Source: Paragorgia papillata (taxonomy: Eukaryota > Cnidaria > Anthozoa > Scleralcyonacea > Coralliidae). Taken from it: a stretch of 64,000 bases of DNA. A program made the position numbers and the translations under genes. The stretch spans positions 3,964,501-4,028,500 of the forward strand of contig JAWNZC010000100.1 of NCBI GenBank assembly GCA_035771165.1, given 5' to 3'. Of the stretch, positions 1 to 11,522 are shown piece by piece. The stretch's first letter is position 1. Each line of letters opens with the position of its first letter. Under the pieces are notes generated by a model. That model was not told the origin of the DNA, ran no database searches, and was given only the letters and a program-made list of their open reading frames with translations.

Positions 1-1779
1 ACAGTCCTACAAACTACAAAACTCATCCATAATTTATAGAATGTTGCATAATTTGGAAACAATTTTTTGTAAGTATAAGTTAGTGACTGAAACGGAGGTC
101 ACTAACCGACTTAGTTTATTCATGACACAGACGATATCTGTCGTTATTTAACAAGAAAATGGTATTCTATACGTAGTTTTAAAGCGATATAGTAGGTCAT
201 TTAATATGCCACGTCAGTAACCTATATATTAACCGCGGCACATCAAAGATAATTTATGCATGAATAACCTAAATCATAATAATGTTCAATGTGGCCTTGA
301 GGAGGGTCAAATATATTTTACAATGGATGTCCATAATAAATATATTTTCTATAGATTCACCAGGCGGAAAGCGTAATCTTCGCAACGTAAAGTCGACAGA
401 AGAGTTGGTCAGTATGAAATCGAGAAGTTATCACGAGATACATCATTTGTTCACATCATAAACTGTTTCTTAGCAGAGAGGTATGCGGTGCTTTGAATTA
501 ATTATGTTAGATTTGAAAACCACGTTGGTTTCCATAACAAATAGCAAGTTTCCGGCAAAAGATTATTTTAGGCAGGAGTCCGCTGATTACTATGTGGGCT
601 CAAATGTCCAAAATTTCTGGCCATGCACGTTACAAATATTTACTAGTTACATCAGCAATAATGCCTTTCTTAGAAAATAATATGTGTTGCTCTTCGACTA
701 GCTTCGTACAATTATATGGCGGCGAAATATTACAAACACGGTCGGATAAAAAATACTTTTTTCCATCGTTCAAACTCACTGCTTGTACGTTAACGCAAAA
801 AAACCGGAGCTTTGATTGTCCCCGATTTAATTGTCGCGCGTTGGTTATATTAGAGTTAAACAACAAGTTAACACACACACACGCAACACGATAGCAATAT
901 ACCTCCTGCGCATAGACAAAAATTAATCTCTTTTTTTTGTTGATTTAAGGGTTAGAGTGATTAAATAAAGTTCACCTTTTCTTACATTACTTCATTGGCT
1001 GATAGATCGATTGAGAAATTGATGGATTGATCAATTAACTAATTTGTTATTTGATCGATTTGTTGGTTGAACGATTAACTTGTTCTAATAGGCTAATACT
1101 AAAATTAGTTTTTATTACTTTTAAATATCTTGGTAAAGTTGCAATTTAAATAATACCTGTTTTTCAAAAATATCATAAACTAATAATTGGAAATAGGCCA
1201 TTGCAGCGTGTCTGTCTTTCTTCTTTAATTCTGAAAAAACTTTAATTTGTATTTAGAGATAAACAATTTAGTTAGCCAAAAAAGCTTTTTAAAGCTGTTC
1301 TTTTGCTAGAAATAATCGCCGCGTTATATGTTCAAATTTTGCATTTAAATTGTAGTGTTGCACAGAGGACTCGACATATAATAAAACATCCCTTTTGCTA
1401 TACGTTTATAACTTTTTCAGCAATGTAAACCTTTCAATTCTGTTTCAGAAATGTAGTGGTAACCACAACCTTGAACTTTTAAAAACTATTGAAAAACAGA
1501 ATTTCTAATGCCGTAGAAAGTGCGGCGCATCTTACTTCAGCTTGTCAATTTTATTTTCGGAAATAGCTCAAACATTTGAGACAAGAAATAATCTTTGTTT
1601 ACCTTACTGATCAAAAAAATTAAATTTGTTGCTTAATGAATATACCAAGTACTCAATATATTGGGAATATTTTGTTGTCAAATTATATAATTTGTAAATA
1701 ATGTTGTAACTGTGCAGGGGCGGGGATTTAGCGTTTGTCAAATAAGTCATACGACTAAGGTATAAAAAAATTCGCAAGA
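1..1779. other. AT-rich intergenic stretch
   Basis: I see no recognisable gene, RNA or repeat family here. Short open frames near 0.5-0.9 kb occur on both strands over the same bases, have no family resemblance and look like chance. Around 1.0 kb there is a run of weakly periodic ATTGAT/GATCGATT words. Confidence 0.5.
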
Positions 1780-2210
1780 AAAAATAATTATCGTATCGTT
1801 CTTCCCTCCGTCTCGAGATCGCCGAGATAATCGACTAGGTGAGACTGCCGACCGGCATGTTAACCTGTGCCGCGCGGTTTACTTCGTTCTTTCTCGACGG
1901 ATTTGAGCCTATTGTATCAGCCGCTGTGATTGGTTGAATTTATAAATTAGCCTTTATAGCGACCTATGATTGGTTTGCCGAGTGTTTGCCGGATGTATTT
2001 GTCTTTCTGGACGGATTTAGACCCGTTGTATCGCCCTTTGTGATTGGCTTAATTTTTCAATGGCTCTTTATCAAGAGCACGGATTGATTTAGCCGCGTTT
2101 TACTTTGTAGTTCTCGACTGATTTGTGGACTGATCAGTGATCGATTCTGATTAACTTGCGCTAGGCAGGTCGTATCACAGTCACTATAAGCGGATTCTTT
2201 CGTTTCGAAC
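1780..2210 (+). promoter_or_regulatory. Promoter-like block with repeated inverted CCAAT boxes
   Basis: This block is richer in GC and CpG than its surroundings. It contains three ATTGG words (CCAAT on the other strand) near 1930, 1970 and 2042, inside a degenerate roughly 110-bp tandem duplication (units near 1897-1945 and 2008-2060 both read GACGGATTT...TTGTATC...TGTGATTGG). CCAAT boxes bound by NF-Y are typical of TATA-less animal promoters. It lies directly upstream of the candidate exon at 2211. That it is a promoter is inference. Confidence 0.35.
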
Positions 2211-2300
2211 ATGGCTTTGCCAAATACAAACGTGATAGATCTTGATGTATTCACTTTGAAGGACAACGACGAGATTGTGTTGCGAGAGATTTATAAAACG
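2211..2300 (+). CDS. Candidate first coding exon, unrecognised protein
   Basis: An ATG opens a short charged reading frame (MALPNTNVIDLDVFTLKD at the N-terminus) that runs 30 codons to a strong 5' splice-site sequence, ACG|GTAAGTTT, at 2300/2301. It sits just downstream of the CCAAT-rich block. I do not recognise the peptide and found no convincing second exon before the BEL element at 4.09 kb, so if the gene was real its remainder may have been displaced. Chance resemblance to an exon is possible. Confidence 0.3.
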
Positions 2301-4093
2301 GTAAGTTTAATACAGCCGTCGATTCAAGGGTCAACAAGCGAAGGATGCTTTGCGCAAAGGAGCATTTTACCAAGATTGGCAAGACGCTTCAAATTAATTT
2401 TGGCACTGAGATATACGTGGTAATTAATATACGCCGACAATGACAAGAAACCTCGTGCTGCTCTCAGGTAAATAGATTTTTCTCCCTTATATTATTTTGT
2501 AGTTTCTTTAAGTTCGTTCGACGTATAAAGACATATAAATTCTACACGGAATTTTAATACTACGACAATAACAACCTTCGCCACGATTGAGACCACATGG
2601 CATGTCTTCAAATGAATGGTGACCTTTAATTTTGTTAGAATCTTATTTATTAATATATTTCTAGCTGTCCTTTGTTTTCTATTCTTAATATCTACGTGTT
2701 TGTAGCGCAAGTACCTCAAATTCATTCAGGGTTTTCCCTTCTTGTATTTGTTAATGGTTTGAAAACTTAATTGAATATTAATATGATTTTGAGACGAGCA
2801 TTGTAGCAAGAATTGAAATACAAGCTAAAGGATTTTAGTAATACCTCCTTGTAAACAAGCCCTTAATATAGAGACTGAGTCAGGCCTACAACGTTTTTGA
2901 ATTTGATATTGTATTTAAATGTTTTAGGTCTGAGGCATCTGGGAATTGCCTATACAGCTCTGTTTCGAGCTCTTGCATAGAGTGAAATGGTCTAACCTGC
3001 AGTATGGTTATCAGTTTCACATAAAATGAAGTCACGAATCTTATTAAATATTTGAAGTAGATGTATTGTATCTGTTGTTTATTTCTTGGTTAAAATAATT
3101 AAATCTGCTATTTTAATTACTGACATATAAATTGTAAAATTGTTTCTCAAATGAAATACAGGAATAGAAAAAAATTTCCATTGGGACAATATAAATTTTG
3201 GAGATGATGGTACTTAGAAAATGCAAGTTGACATCTGAGATTTCCCTCACTGTAGTGCCCTCCGAATGCCGAAAATAACATTTCAGACGCAAAATTGAAA
3301 ATTTTTCTGCGGGAGCATGACCGCCCACCCCCGCCTAGAACCCAGATATTTTGGACTGAGGTGACAAAAATCCTAGATCCGCCCCTGCTCTGATGCTTTT
3401 TTTAATAGTATTTACCCAGGAAGCCTTCTCGCGCAAAGCGATTTTCAGTAGGCTCCTGAAAATTAAAAATATATATATAAACTAAAAACATATTACTGTA
3501 AGTCAAGGTTGTATAAATTCACAAGCATTAAAATGTACGAAAACTATAAAAACTCTCTTTAAAATTTGTTTAACTTTAGCCGTAAAACATGGTAGAGAGA
3601 GAGTTTCTCTTATAACAAAATCTACATTGTTCCAGTCAGTGAGAGCATGGAATTTAAATTTTTGCTTTCCGCATTTGGTGGCAGGCTGAGGGAGATGTAA
3701 GTCATTTTTGCGAGTCACTTTGTCTGCTTTGAAACACTTATTTGATACACTTTCTTTTCAAAACAACGCTGCCCGCTGTTAGGTTTATATCTCAGTAAGA
3801 ATTGTTTAGTTACCAATATAGTTGTTTGAAAACACAATAAAAGGTCGTAGAAAGTCGGTAGAAATAACCATGACCAATCTTACTACGTGATTTGACTGTT
3901 AAATGAGAGAAGCAAACCAGAATCTTAAACCTTTCGACAATGAACTTCCTCGAAATTTATTGTTCGGAAAATAAACCAGCAGTAACATAATACTCTGTAC
4001 ATAGTCCTCATATCCAATGCGCTTGCTGTGTAAGTAGGAGAGCAACCGTCCGGGCAGAGAACACAGGGCAAACCAGCTTTATTCTATTTTAAC
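2301..4093. other. Non-coding stretch
   Basis: No gene or clear repeat family recognised. Open frames here are short and overlap on both strands. A short TATATATA run occurs near 3470. Confidence 0.45.
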
Positions 4094-4372
4094 TGTTTTG
4101 AATGTGATGACTATTGACATTTTACTGATTTTAGTTCTATTTTAGCCGCGCGAGGACTGAAGCCTAGGCCGCGCGAGGACTGAAGTCTAGGCCGCGAGAA
4201 AACTGGGACACACTAGTGAACGAACGTATCAAAAACGTTTTTGGTTGTTTTTCTGTTGAAAAGACTATACTGTCATCTGTCATTGTACATTGATAGCTTC
4301 TACGCCTTTGTGAAGCGAGTAAAATCGAAATAAAGCTTAAAATACAGTCGTCTAGCCGTCATACCATTAGCT
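4094..4372 (+). repeat. 5' LTR of BEL element 1
   Basis: Direct repeat of 10396-10669. It starts TGTTTTGAATGTG and contains a short internal duplication (GCGCGAGGACTGAAG). A candidate polyadenylation signal AATAAAGC lies near its 3' end. The shared sequence ends at ATTAGCT, just before the primer-binding-like TGG. Confidence 0.85.
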
Positions 4373-4499
4373 GGTCCTTCGGAGCCGAATAAGAGAACTA
4401 AAGGGAAAAGATTAACGGGTCTGAAAGATGCCTGAGGTGAGCAACATCGAGAAATGTTGAGCGAAGAGAAATGTTGCAAAATCAAGCGTGACAAGAAAT

Positions 4500-5160
4500 G
4501 CAAACCGCATCAAAGAGTTAATCGCTGACAAGGGCAGCACTTCCAAGGTACGTCAGTATGCTAAGGGTCTTGAAGAGGCGAGAGAAAAGGCTCGTAACTT
4601 AACTAAATAATTTGTTGAAGTCGACGGTAATTGTCTTGAGGAGTTCGAGTTCGATGTAACCGAATGCCTAGGTGACGTGTCTGACTATCTTCTTGAGGCA
4701 AGTAAAGTTGAGTCCCCGAGTAATCAGGAACATTCAACCAGTTTCTCAGAAATTTCAGCCAAAAATTTTAGCAAAGATGCCAAACGATCCTGACATCTTT
4801 TGATAAAACAACGCATAGCAAAATGTGCTTGATGCGATAGCGATGGCAAGCATGCAGAGGCAGAATGTCCGCCATTTTAGCCGTGGATGTCAATAAACGC
4901 TGGGACATAGTTAAGTCTAAAAGGTTCCGCTTTGGGTAATAATTCCATGTCCTAAATAACCCAAGTACTTCATGAAAGCCTGACCCCAACACACACCCTA
5001 ATCCTAACCAATAAATTCGTGAATATAGGACATGGATTTATAACCCTGCTTTGGCTGCTTGAGGCGTGGTCATCAGCGACGCCAATGTACTAAGTCTTCT
5101 ATGTGCGGAGTCGATTCCTGTGAGAAACGTCATCATCAGTTGCTTCACGTCGCGCCTAAG
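4500..5160 (+). pseudogene. BEL element 1 gag remnant
   Basis: Fragments of a Gag protein remain in frame patches. The first, at 4500-4790, is a charged helical stretch containing NRIKELIADKGSTSK and GLEEAREKARN, broken by a TAA. Near 4830-4865 a cysteine-rich piece (CDSDGKHAEAECP) remains. At about 5048-5150 there is a zinc-knuckle array (CLRRGHQRRQC followed by C-x4-C-x3-HH). CCHC knuckles are the nucleic-acid-binding module of BEL/Pao Gag. The order and position between LTR and protease fit. Intervening sequence near 4880-5030 is not recognisable. Non-functional. Confidence 0.6.
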
Positions 5161-5207
5161 GTTCTAGGCCGGCGGCTGTGGGTCAAAAACTAGCCTAGAA
5201 ATGAAGT

Positions 5208-6476
5208 TTCGCTGGACACATTTAAAGAATAAGATTTCTTTAGTGAAAATCCATTTAAATGCGATGCAGATGCCCAATCAACTAATTGGCCCCGGAGTTA
5301 ACAACCAGTTTGGTCAAAAGGGGGGGTCCTAAATAATGACGTCATCTGTTGTTGAAAAAAGTATAAATTTTGGAAATCTGCAAGTTAAACATTTCTGCCA
5401 GATAGATCTATATAAGTGAAAAAAAAACCTCAATTGCACTAATTACTTTCAGTCATTCGTTACAGAAATATCGTACACCAAAGTTTTTGAAAATTGCTGA
5501 CTAAGCATTTTTTGTTTGTTTTATATGTCCAAATGGTTCATTTCAAATCCTTTATTTTTCTACCAGTGTAGTTCCTGTTAACAGATCATCTCTTAGAGAA
5601 CGGCTTAAAAGATTTGCATAGCACTAGTATCTTTAATTCGGCACTCCAGTGTGTGCATCAAAAGATGGTAAATTTCTTTTAAAAATGTGGAGTAAAATTT
5701 GGAGAGCAAGCAAAAATTAGATTTTCTGCCACATCCTAAGCATTCAATTAATCATCCAGATCCTTAAAAATTAAGCGTACTTTTAAAATGCCACTTCAAT
5801 CAATAGTATATCAAAGCAAAAGAACAACTAAACGCTTATTTTTTAGTAGAATGACCTTCTGAGGTGCCTAAAAACTGGACAATTAAAATAGTTGTGGCAG
5901 AAATGAAGAAATGATTAGCAACGTTTCTTGTTTTCCCCTGGACGTTTAATTTTAACTTGATTTCCACAGTTGGTCGATTACCATTTTAAGAGAAAATCTA
6001 TCATCCTTTAATGGACAGACTTGAGTGCTGAATTTAAGGTACTAGGGCAAAAGAAATATTTTAGACCATTCTCTTAAAGATGGTCTCTCAATAGAAGCTT
6101 TGCTGGTAGAAAAAATAAACGAGTTACAATGAACCATTTTGAGATACAAAATAGATAAAAAATGTTTAGTCAGCATTTTTCAAAAAATTTGGTCAACGAT
6201 ATTTCCGTAACGAATGACTGAGAGTAATCAGTCCAATTGAGTTTTTTTATCCACTTATCTAGATATATCTGGCGGAAATGTTTAACTTGCACATTTCCAA
6301 AATTTATATTTTTTCCAACTACATTTGACGTCATTATTTAGCACACCCCCCTTTTTGACCAAACTTGTTGTTAACTCCGGGGCCAATTAGTTGATTTCAC
6401 AACTGCATCGCATTTAATTGCATTTCCACTAAAGAAATCTTATTATTTAAATTTGTCCAGCCAAACTTAAGAATAT
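5208..6476. mobile_element. Fold-back (long-palindrome) DNA element inside BEL element 1
   Basis: The left sequence (from AAGTTTCGCTGGACA near 5208) is repeated in inverted orientation at the right end (TGTCCAGCCAAACTT near 6460-6476). Pairing continues inward for roughly 500-600 bp per arm. Matching stations include AATTGGCCCCGGAGTTAAC (5285 and 6383), the TGACGTCAT block, and TTTTCTACCAG with its inverse near 5560 and 6110. Arms differ by many substitutions, so it is old. Only a short middle (about 5730-5930) is unpaired. No ORF is present, so this is a non-autonomous element; superfamily unknown, no clear target duplication. Confidence 0.75.
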
Positions 6477-6579
6477 CGAGGCACAGCCACAGGCCTATTC
6501 CTCTTGTTGACGAGGTAACGCACGAAGGCAAGGTCCGCTGCGGTAAAGCGCAAGCAAACGTGGCGAGTACCAGCAAATT

Positions 6580-9500
6580 TGCACTAAAAACCGTTGTTGT
6601 CCCGTTTGTTAGTGACTCTGGGTAAGTGGTTATGGGGGCCGTACTCTTGGACTCCGGGAGCGAAACGACGTTGATCCGAACCGGGTTTGCAAATCAACTA
6701 GGTATTCCAGGTCCAAAACAAAATCTCGCTGTTGAGGCCGTTGGGGGGATTCGTACAACCGTTAAGTCACAGCGCGTGCGACTGCCTTCTGCGCCGTCAG
6801 TAACGAAAGAGAATGTACGCACATGGACTATTAGGAACATTTGCGCCCCTATGCAGGCTATTAACTGATTGGAGATTAAGCAAAAGTATGAACATCTGCG
6901 CGACGTTTCAGTCGAGTCAGTAGGTGAGATTACGGTGGATGTGTTGATAGGATTAGATACCGGAGCCTTAATGGCACCGTTGGAGGTCAGGCGTGGAGGA
7001 CATACGGAGCCGTACGATGAGTTGGCGCCTTTGGGTTGGGTGATCACCGGTCCAATTCCAACTGTCAGTGGTCCAAGAGAGCAAAACCTACGCCTGCAGG
7101 TGTCAGAAGCTGACGAGGATGCCAATCACCAGCTATTCAAGTTATGGGAAATAGACATCTTCGGAGTTCGTGGCGAGACAGCTCCATCGTGTACACACAG
7201 CGAACAGAGAGCGGTCGATGTACTGAGTCAGACATGTCGCCAGGTAGAATCAGGTTACGAACTTGGGCTTCTGTGGAAATTAAAGCTGAAAGACCACTGT
7301 TACCAAACAACTACGAGGCAGCCTTGAACCGTTTGAAGTCCGTGGAACGCCGTTTGCAGAACGATCCTAATCTAGGAGAGAGTTACTGCAAGGCTACGAA
7401 TGCATATTTAGAGAAGGGTTTTGTACGTAAACTGTCTCCAGAAGAACGTGCCATAGACGGGGAGTAATGGTTGCTACCACGCCACCCTGGGATCAACCCA
7501 CACAAGCCGTTGCCGAGAGTTGTCTTCGATACCGCTGCAAAGCATGGCGGTGTGTGCCTCAACGACTGCCTTGGGGGCCTAGTCTTCACAACGATCTTCC
7601 AGGTATCTTGTTGCGGTATCGCAGGAGACCCGTTGCACTCGCGGGTGAACGTTCTGACATGTTCTGTCACGTTCGTTTGAGACTGGAAGCCTACAGGTAT
7701 CACCGGGATTTACGGCTTGATATGGACCCGACGAGACTGCCAGATGTGTACGAGATGAACTGTTTGGTGTTTGGAGACAAGTCATCACCGTGTGAAGCAA
7801 ACTTTGCCGTGATAGGTACGACGGAAGACAACAAGGAGCAGTGGCCAGAAGCAGTTGCAGTAGTAAAACGTGATATTTTCGTGGGCGACCTTTACACTTC
7901 CTGTGCCAGTGCACCGGAAGCGGTGACTTTACGTAAAGATGTTACAGACCTTATGGCCAAAGCAGGTTTTCCAATGCGCAAGTGGCTTTCCTCATCACCC
8001 GAAGCGTTATCGAAAATACCGGAAGCTGAACGAGCTGTTCCGAATGGAAACCTTGAACTGGGAGTAATGCCGTCTGGACGAGCTCTTCCTGTCAGATGAG
8101 ATGCGCAATCAGACACTCTTGGATTTGCATTTCCTCATATTGACCGTCCACCAGCACAACGCACGGAACGTCCCACTTGGATAGTCGAGCCCGTTCACTG
8201 TGCGAGCAAAGATCATGCTGCAACGCACGTGGTCCCGAGGCCTAAACGGGATACACCTTTGCCAGCCGACCTTGCAGCTCGAAGACGTGGACAAAGGAGC
8301 TTGTATTTTCTCCGAAGACGCATGTGCAGCCGCCGCTTACATGCGCGCTACCTCGACTGACGGAGAGACATTGTGTCATATGCTTATGGCGAAGACACTT
8401 CTCATGCCTCTGAAGACGATATCAATCCCGCGAGGAGAATTAATGGGTTGTCAATTGGCCGTGCGCCTCGCGAAGACGACCTGCGAGCGCAGCTAGATTT
8501 GAATATGCGTAAAGTTGCGTACGTGTCAGATTCAACAACAGCGCTTTGGTGGATCCATGGAGAGACACGTAATTTCGAACATATCTGATAATGATCCTGT
8601 GCAATGGCATCACGTGCGGACGAAGTTGAATGTAGCAGACATCGCGACCAGGGGGGCTGCAGTCAGCGATCTTCACTCAGAATCGTGGTGGATCAAAGGG
8701 CCAGAGTTCTTGAAGTCCGACATGTTAGAATGGCCAGTTGACAATGTACCCTTGTCTGCACCTCCAACAGCGGAAGTTAAGTTGAAGAAGAAAGTGTTGA
8801 GAGCGCAGGTGTCAGTGAGAGAGCTTCTATATCCCGCTGCCTACTCCAGTCGGAACAAACGTCTTCGTGTTACAGCTTGGATACCACGGTTTCGTCATAA
8901 TCTACGAAACAAAGAGCAACGTAGGTCAGGAGCTTTGGCCGTTGAGGAATTGAAGGAAGCCGATATGTATTGGATCAAGTGGGCGCAACAGGATCGTTTC
9001 CCAGTCGAGATAGAATCGTTGTCCAAAGGACGTTCTGTTGCACGCACCAGCCGCACTGCTAGTCTCGACACACAACTGATAGGCGAAGTCCTGCGCGTTG
9101 GTGGAAGAATCGAGAAAGCCGAAGTGCCGTGGGAAGCCAAACACCCGATTATCCATCCTAGATCACAAACACGATATTATATGTCTTATTGTAATCGACT
9201 GTCATCGTAAGCTGATCCATGCTGGAGTCTAGCACGTTTTCAATCACGTAAGAAAGAAGTTCTGGATCTTACATTGTCGTTCTGAGGTAAAGCATTGCAC
9301 CATCAAATGCCCACTCTGTCACCGTCGTCGTGTTCAACCGGTGACTCCGAAGATGAGCGACTTGCAAGCAGCACGCCTTAGTGGTATCTGTGAGATAATA
9401 GGTTACTCCGTCCTGTGTCTTCACATTACAGTATCAGTACGCCGTTCAAGCATGGAAGATTGGATTACACCGGGCCATTCTCAGTCCGCGTTGGTCGCAA

Positions 9501-10360
9501 CAAAGTAGAAAAGCGATACATAGGTCTGTTCACATGTCTGCACATGCGTGCAGTACATCTTGATGTTGCCCACAGTTTGGACGCTGATTCATTCATTATG
9601 GCACTCATTCATTATGACGTTTTCAAGCTCGCCGAGGAAATCCAGTCCGCCTTCTGAGTGACAATGGTACCAATTTTGTGGGGGCCGAACGTGAATTGCG
9701 CGAAACTTTGGCTGAACTTGACCAACATCGGATTGTTTATGAGATCAGTGCACGCGAAGTCCAGTGGAATTTTAATCCACCTGCTGCGCCATGGTTTGGT
9801 GGAGCCTGGGAGTCTCTGCTTAAGTCAACCCAGCGATCATTGAAGGAGATGTTTGGGAACGTGCTTACGGTTCATGAAGTCTTTCTTACCGTGATCGCCA
9901 AAGTCGATACTCTTCTGAATTCCCGTCCGCTCATGTATGGCTGGAGTAGTACTTCGCCGACCGATGTCAATGCTCTCACTCCCAACTAATTTCTTCATGG
10001 AGGTGCGAGCGCAAACCTCACGCCGGGAGAGTTTGTTGAACAAGATATGGGCCTACGTCGGCGATAGCGTCACAGTCAGTTTCTGGCGGAGCAGTTCTGG
10101 TGTCGCTGGAGGCAGGAGTACGTCCTGCACCTGATTGAACGCATTAAGTGGCGCACGATACGGCGCAATCTTCGCAGAGGAGATCTCGTTTTGATTGTGG
10201 ACAACAACGCGCGGAGGGGTCAGTTGCGACTTCGACGAGTTGTGGCGTCAATAGCCAGTGCGGATGGTCTTTTGCGATCTGCGGAAGTCGTGACCAACTC
10301 GGGAACTTTCACACGTCCGATTGGGAAGTTGGCCTTACTGGAAGCACACAATGAAGAAGA
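6580..10360 (+). pseudogene. pol: BEL element 1 pol polyprotein remnant
   Basis: Successive frames carry recognisable BEL/Pao Pol pieces. At 6626-6868 is the retropepsin-like motif LLDSGSETTLI. At 6869-7327 the spacer has PLGWVITGP and LFKLWEIDIFG. At 7270-8099 is the reverse transcriptase, including VVFDTAAKHGG and the active-site block IFVGDLYTSC. Peptidase A17/RNase H pieces follow at 8109-8680, with a connection region to 9210. The integrase zinc-binding region lies near 9250-9400, the integrase core at 9440-9990 (DYTGPFSVR, FGGAWES) and the C-terminal tail DLVLIVDNN near 10190. At least eight frame changes separate these pieces. The second catalytic aspartate of the usual YVDD motif is glycine. 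Cannot encode a working polyprotein. Confidence 0.85.
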
Positions 10361-10395
10361 AGGACGTTGACCCGGGTTCACGCCACGGGTGGGGG

Positions 10396-10669
10396 CGTTT
10401 TGAATGTGTTGACTATTGACATTTTACTGATTTTAGTTCTATTTTAGCCGCACGAGGACTGAAGCAAAGGCCGCGCGAAGACTGAAGTCCAAACCGCGCG
10501 AAGATTGGGACACACTTGTGAACGAACGTATCAAAAACGTTTTTGTTGTTTTTCTGTTTAAAAGACTATACTGTCATCTGTCATTGTTGATAGCTTCGAC
10601 GCCTTTGTGGAGCGAGTAAAGTGAAAATAAAGCTTAAAATACAGTCGTCTAGCCGTCATACCATTAGCT
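10396..10669 (+). repeat. 3' LTR of BEL element 1
   Basis: Matches 4094-4372 with scattered substitutions and small indels (for example it lacks the ACAT present in the 5' copy near 4286). It begins GTTTTGAATGTG after a G-rich purine tract and ends at ATTAGCT. Confidence 0.85.
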
Positions 10670-10846
10670 ATACATTATAATACAGTATGTATTATGCAAA
10701 CTATTACAATTAAACTTATTGAGACGTATATGTCACCTGTAATAACCATTAGGGACTAGCCCAGGCAGGTAACAATGAAACTATACGCCATAATATTTGA
10801 AAGTTCGTGAAGCCAAAACATGAAACAAATACAGTACAAAGTACAG

Positions 10847-11209
10847 GCCATCAACCTCGTTCCCAGGGCCTTTTTAAATTGGTAGGGCTGGAAAAGGCCC
10901 GAGCATCGTTAGTGTATTTTCATTGGTTGATTACTTTTCTTAAATATTTCTCGTGAAGCATATTTATGCATAGTTTTGTGCCAGTTATTATCAAATAGCT
11001 TCAACGGGACCTCCAACGCGAACAATGGGACCGCCATTACAATGATCTTCTCCCAAGGGAATGCCATTACTCAGAATGATTTTTTATACTAAACAAAATT
11101 TCTAATTTATTACACCCAGTATTTCCAGGTGGTGTTACCAGCCGATCGATGCCAGGGCCTTTTCCCGCCCTCCCAATTTCATAAAGGCCCTTTTTGAGGT
11201 TGACAGGCC
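10847..11209. mobile_element. MITE with about 60-bp inverted ends
   Basis: The left end (GGCCATCAACCTCG ... GGGCCTTTTTAAATTGG) is repeated inverted at the right end (CCAATTTCATAAAGGCCC ... GAGGTTGACAGGCC). No coding capacity. Non-autonomous DNA transposon of unassigned superfamily. Confidence 0.6.
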
Positions 11210-11336
11210 ATGAGACAAAATGAGGTGATACATTAAATTACTAGGTATTTTCATAGAGATTGACAACGTGGCCCTGGAGTTAGCGTTTAACAGAGTAGTT
11301 TTAACAGAGTCGTGATAGACTCGTCAATATAGCATT

Positions 11337-11515
11337 TCACATTTTGGGGCGTTGAAATCTAATACTAAATTTACCATAATTTGTTGAAATTTTTGGAAAG
11401 CAGTATGACAATTTATAGAGCAGACGAGTTCTATATTGGTGCTTACGATTTACCAAAGTAAAGATATCATCAAACATATCTGGAAGTTCACCTTGGTGAT
11501 AAGAATGCATAAATA
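11337..11515 (-). pseudogene. LINE reverse transcriptase C-terminal fragment
   Basis: On the minus strand the frame reads LPDMFDDIFTLVNRKHQYRTR followed by a degenerate KISTNYGKFSIRFQRPKM. This resembles the C-terminal tail of cnidarian LINE reverse transcriptases, which usually read like LPxxFDDxFTLNxxxHxYxTR...GPKIWNSL. Only about 55 codons remain. It lies head to head with the exonuclease-like frame starting at 11523. Confidence 0.55.
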
Positions 11516-11522
11516 GTGCTGT

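Larger units (their letters stand above)
4094..10669 (+). mobile_element. BEL/Pao LTR retrotransposon, degraded (element 1)
   Basis: Two direct LTRs of about 279 bp (4094-4372) and 274 bp (10396-10669) bracket gag and pol remnants in the order gag zinc knuckles, aspartic protease, reverse transcriptase, RNase H and integrase. That domain order identifies BEL/Pao. A TGG-initial primer-binding-like sequence (TGGTCCTTCGGAGCC) follows the 5' LTR, and a purine run (GGGTGGGGGC) precedes the 3' LTR. The coding region is broken by many frameshifts and stops, and a 1.27-kb fold-back element sits between gag and protease. LTR divergence (several indels and substitutions) and coding decay indicate an old copy. 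I could not identify a clean target duplication. Confidence 0.85.
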
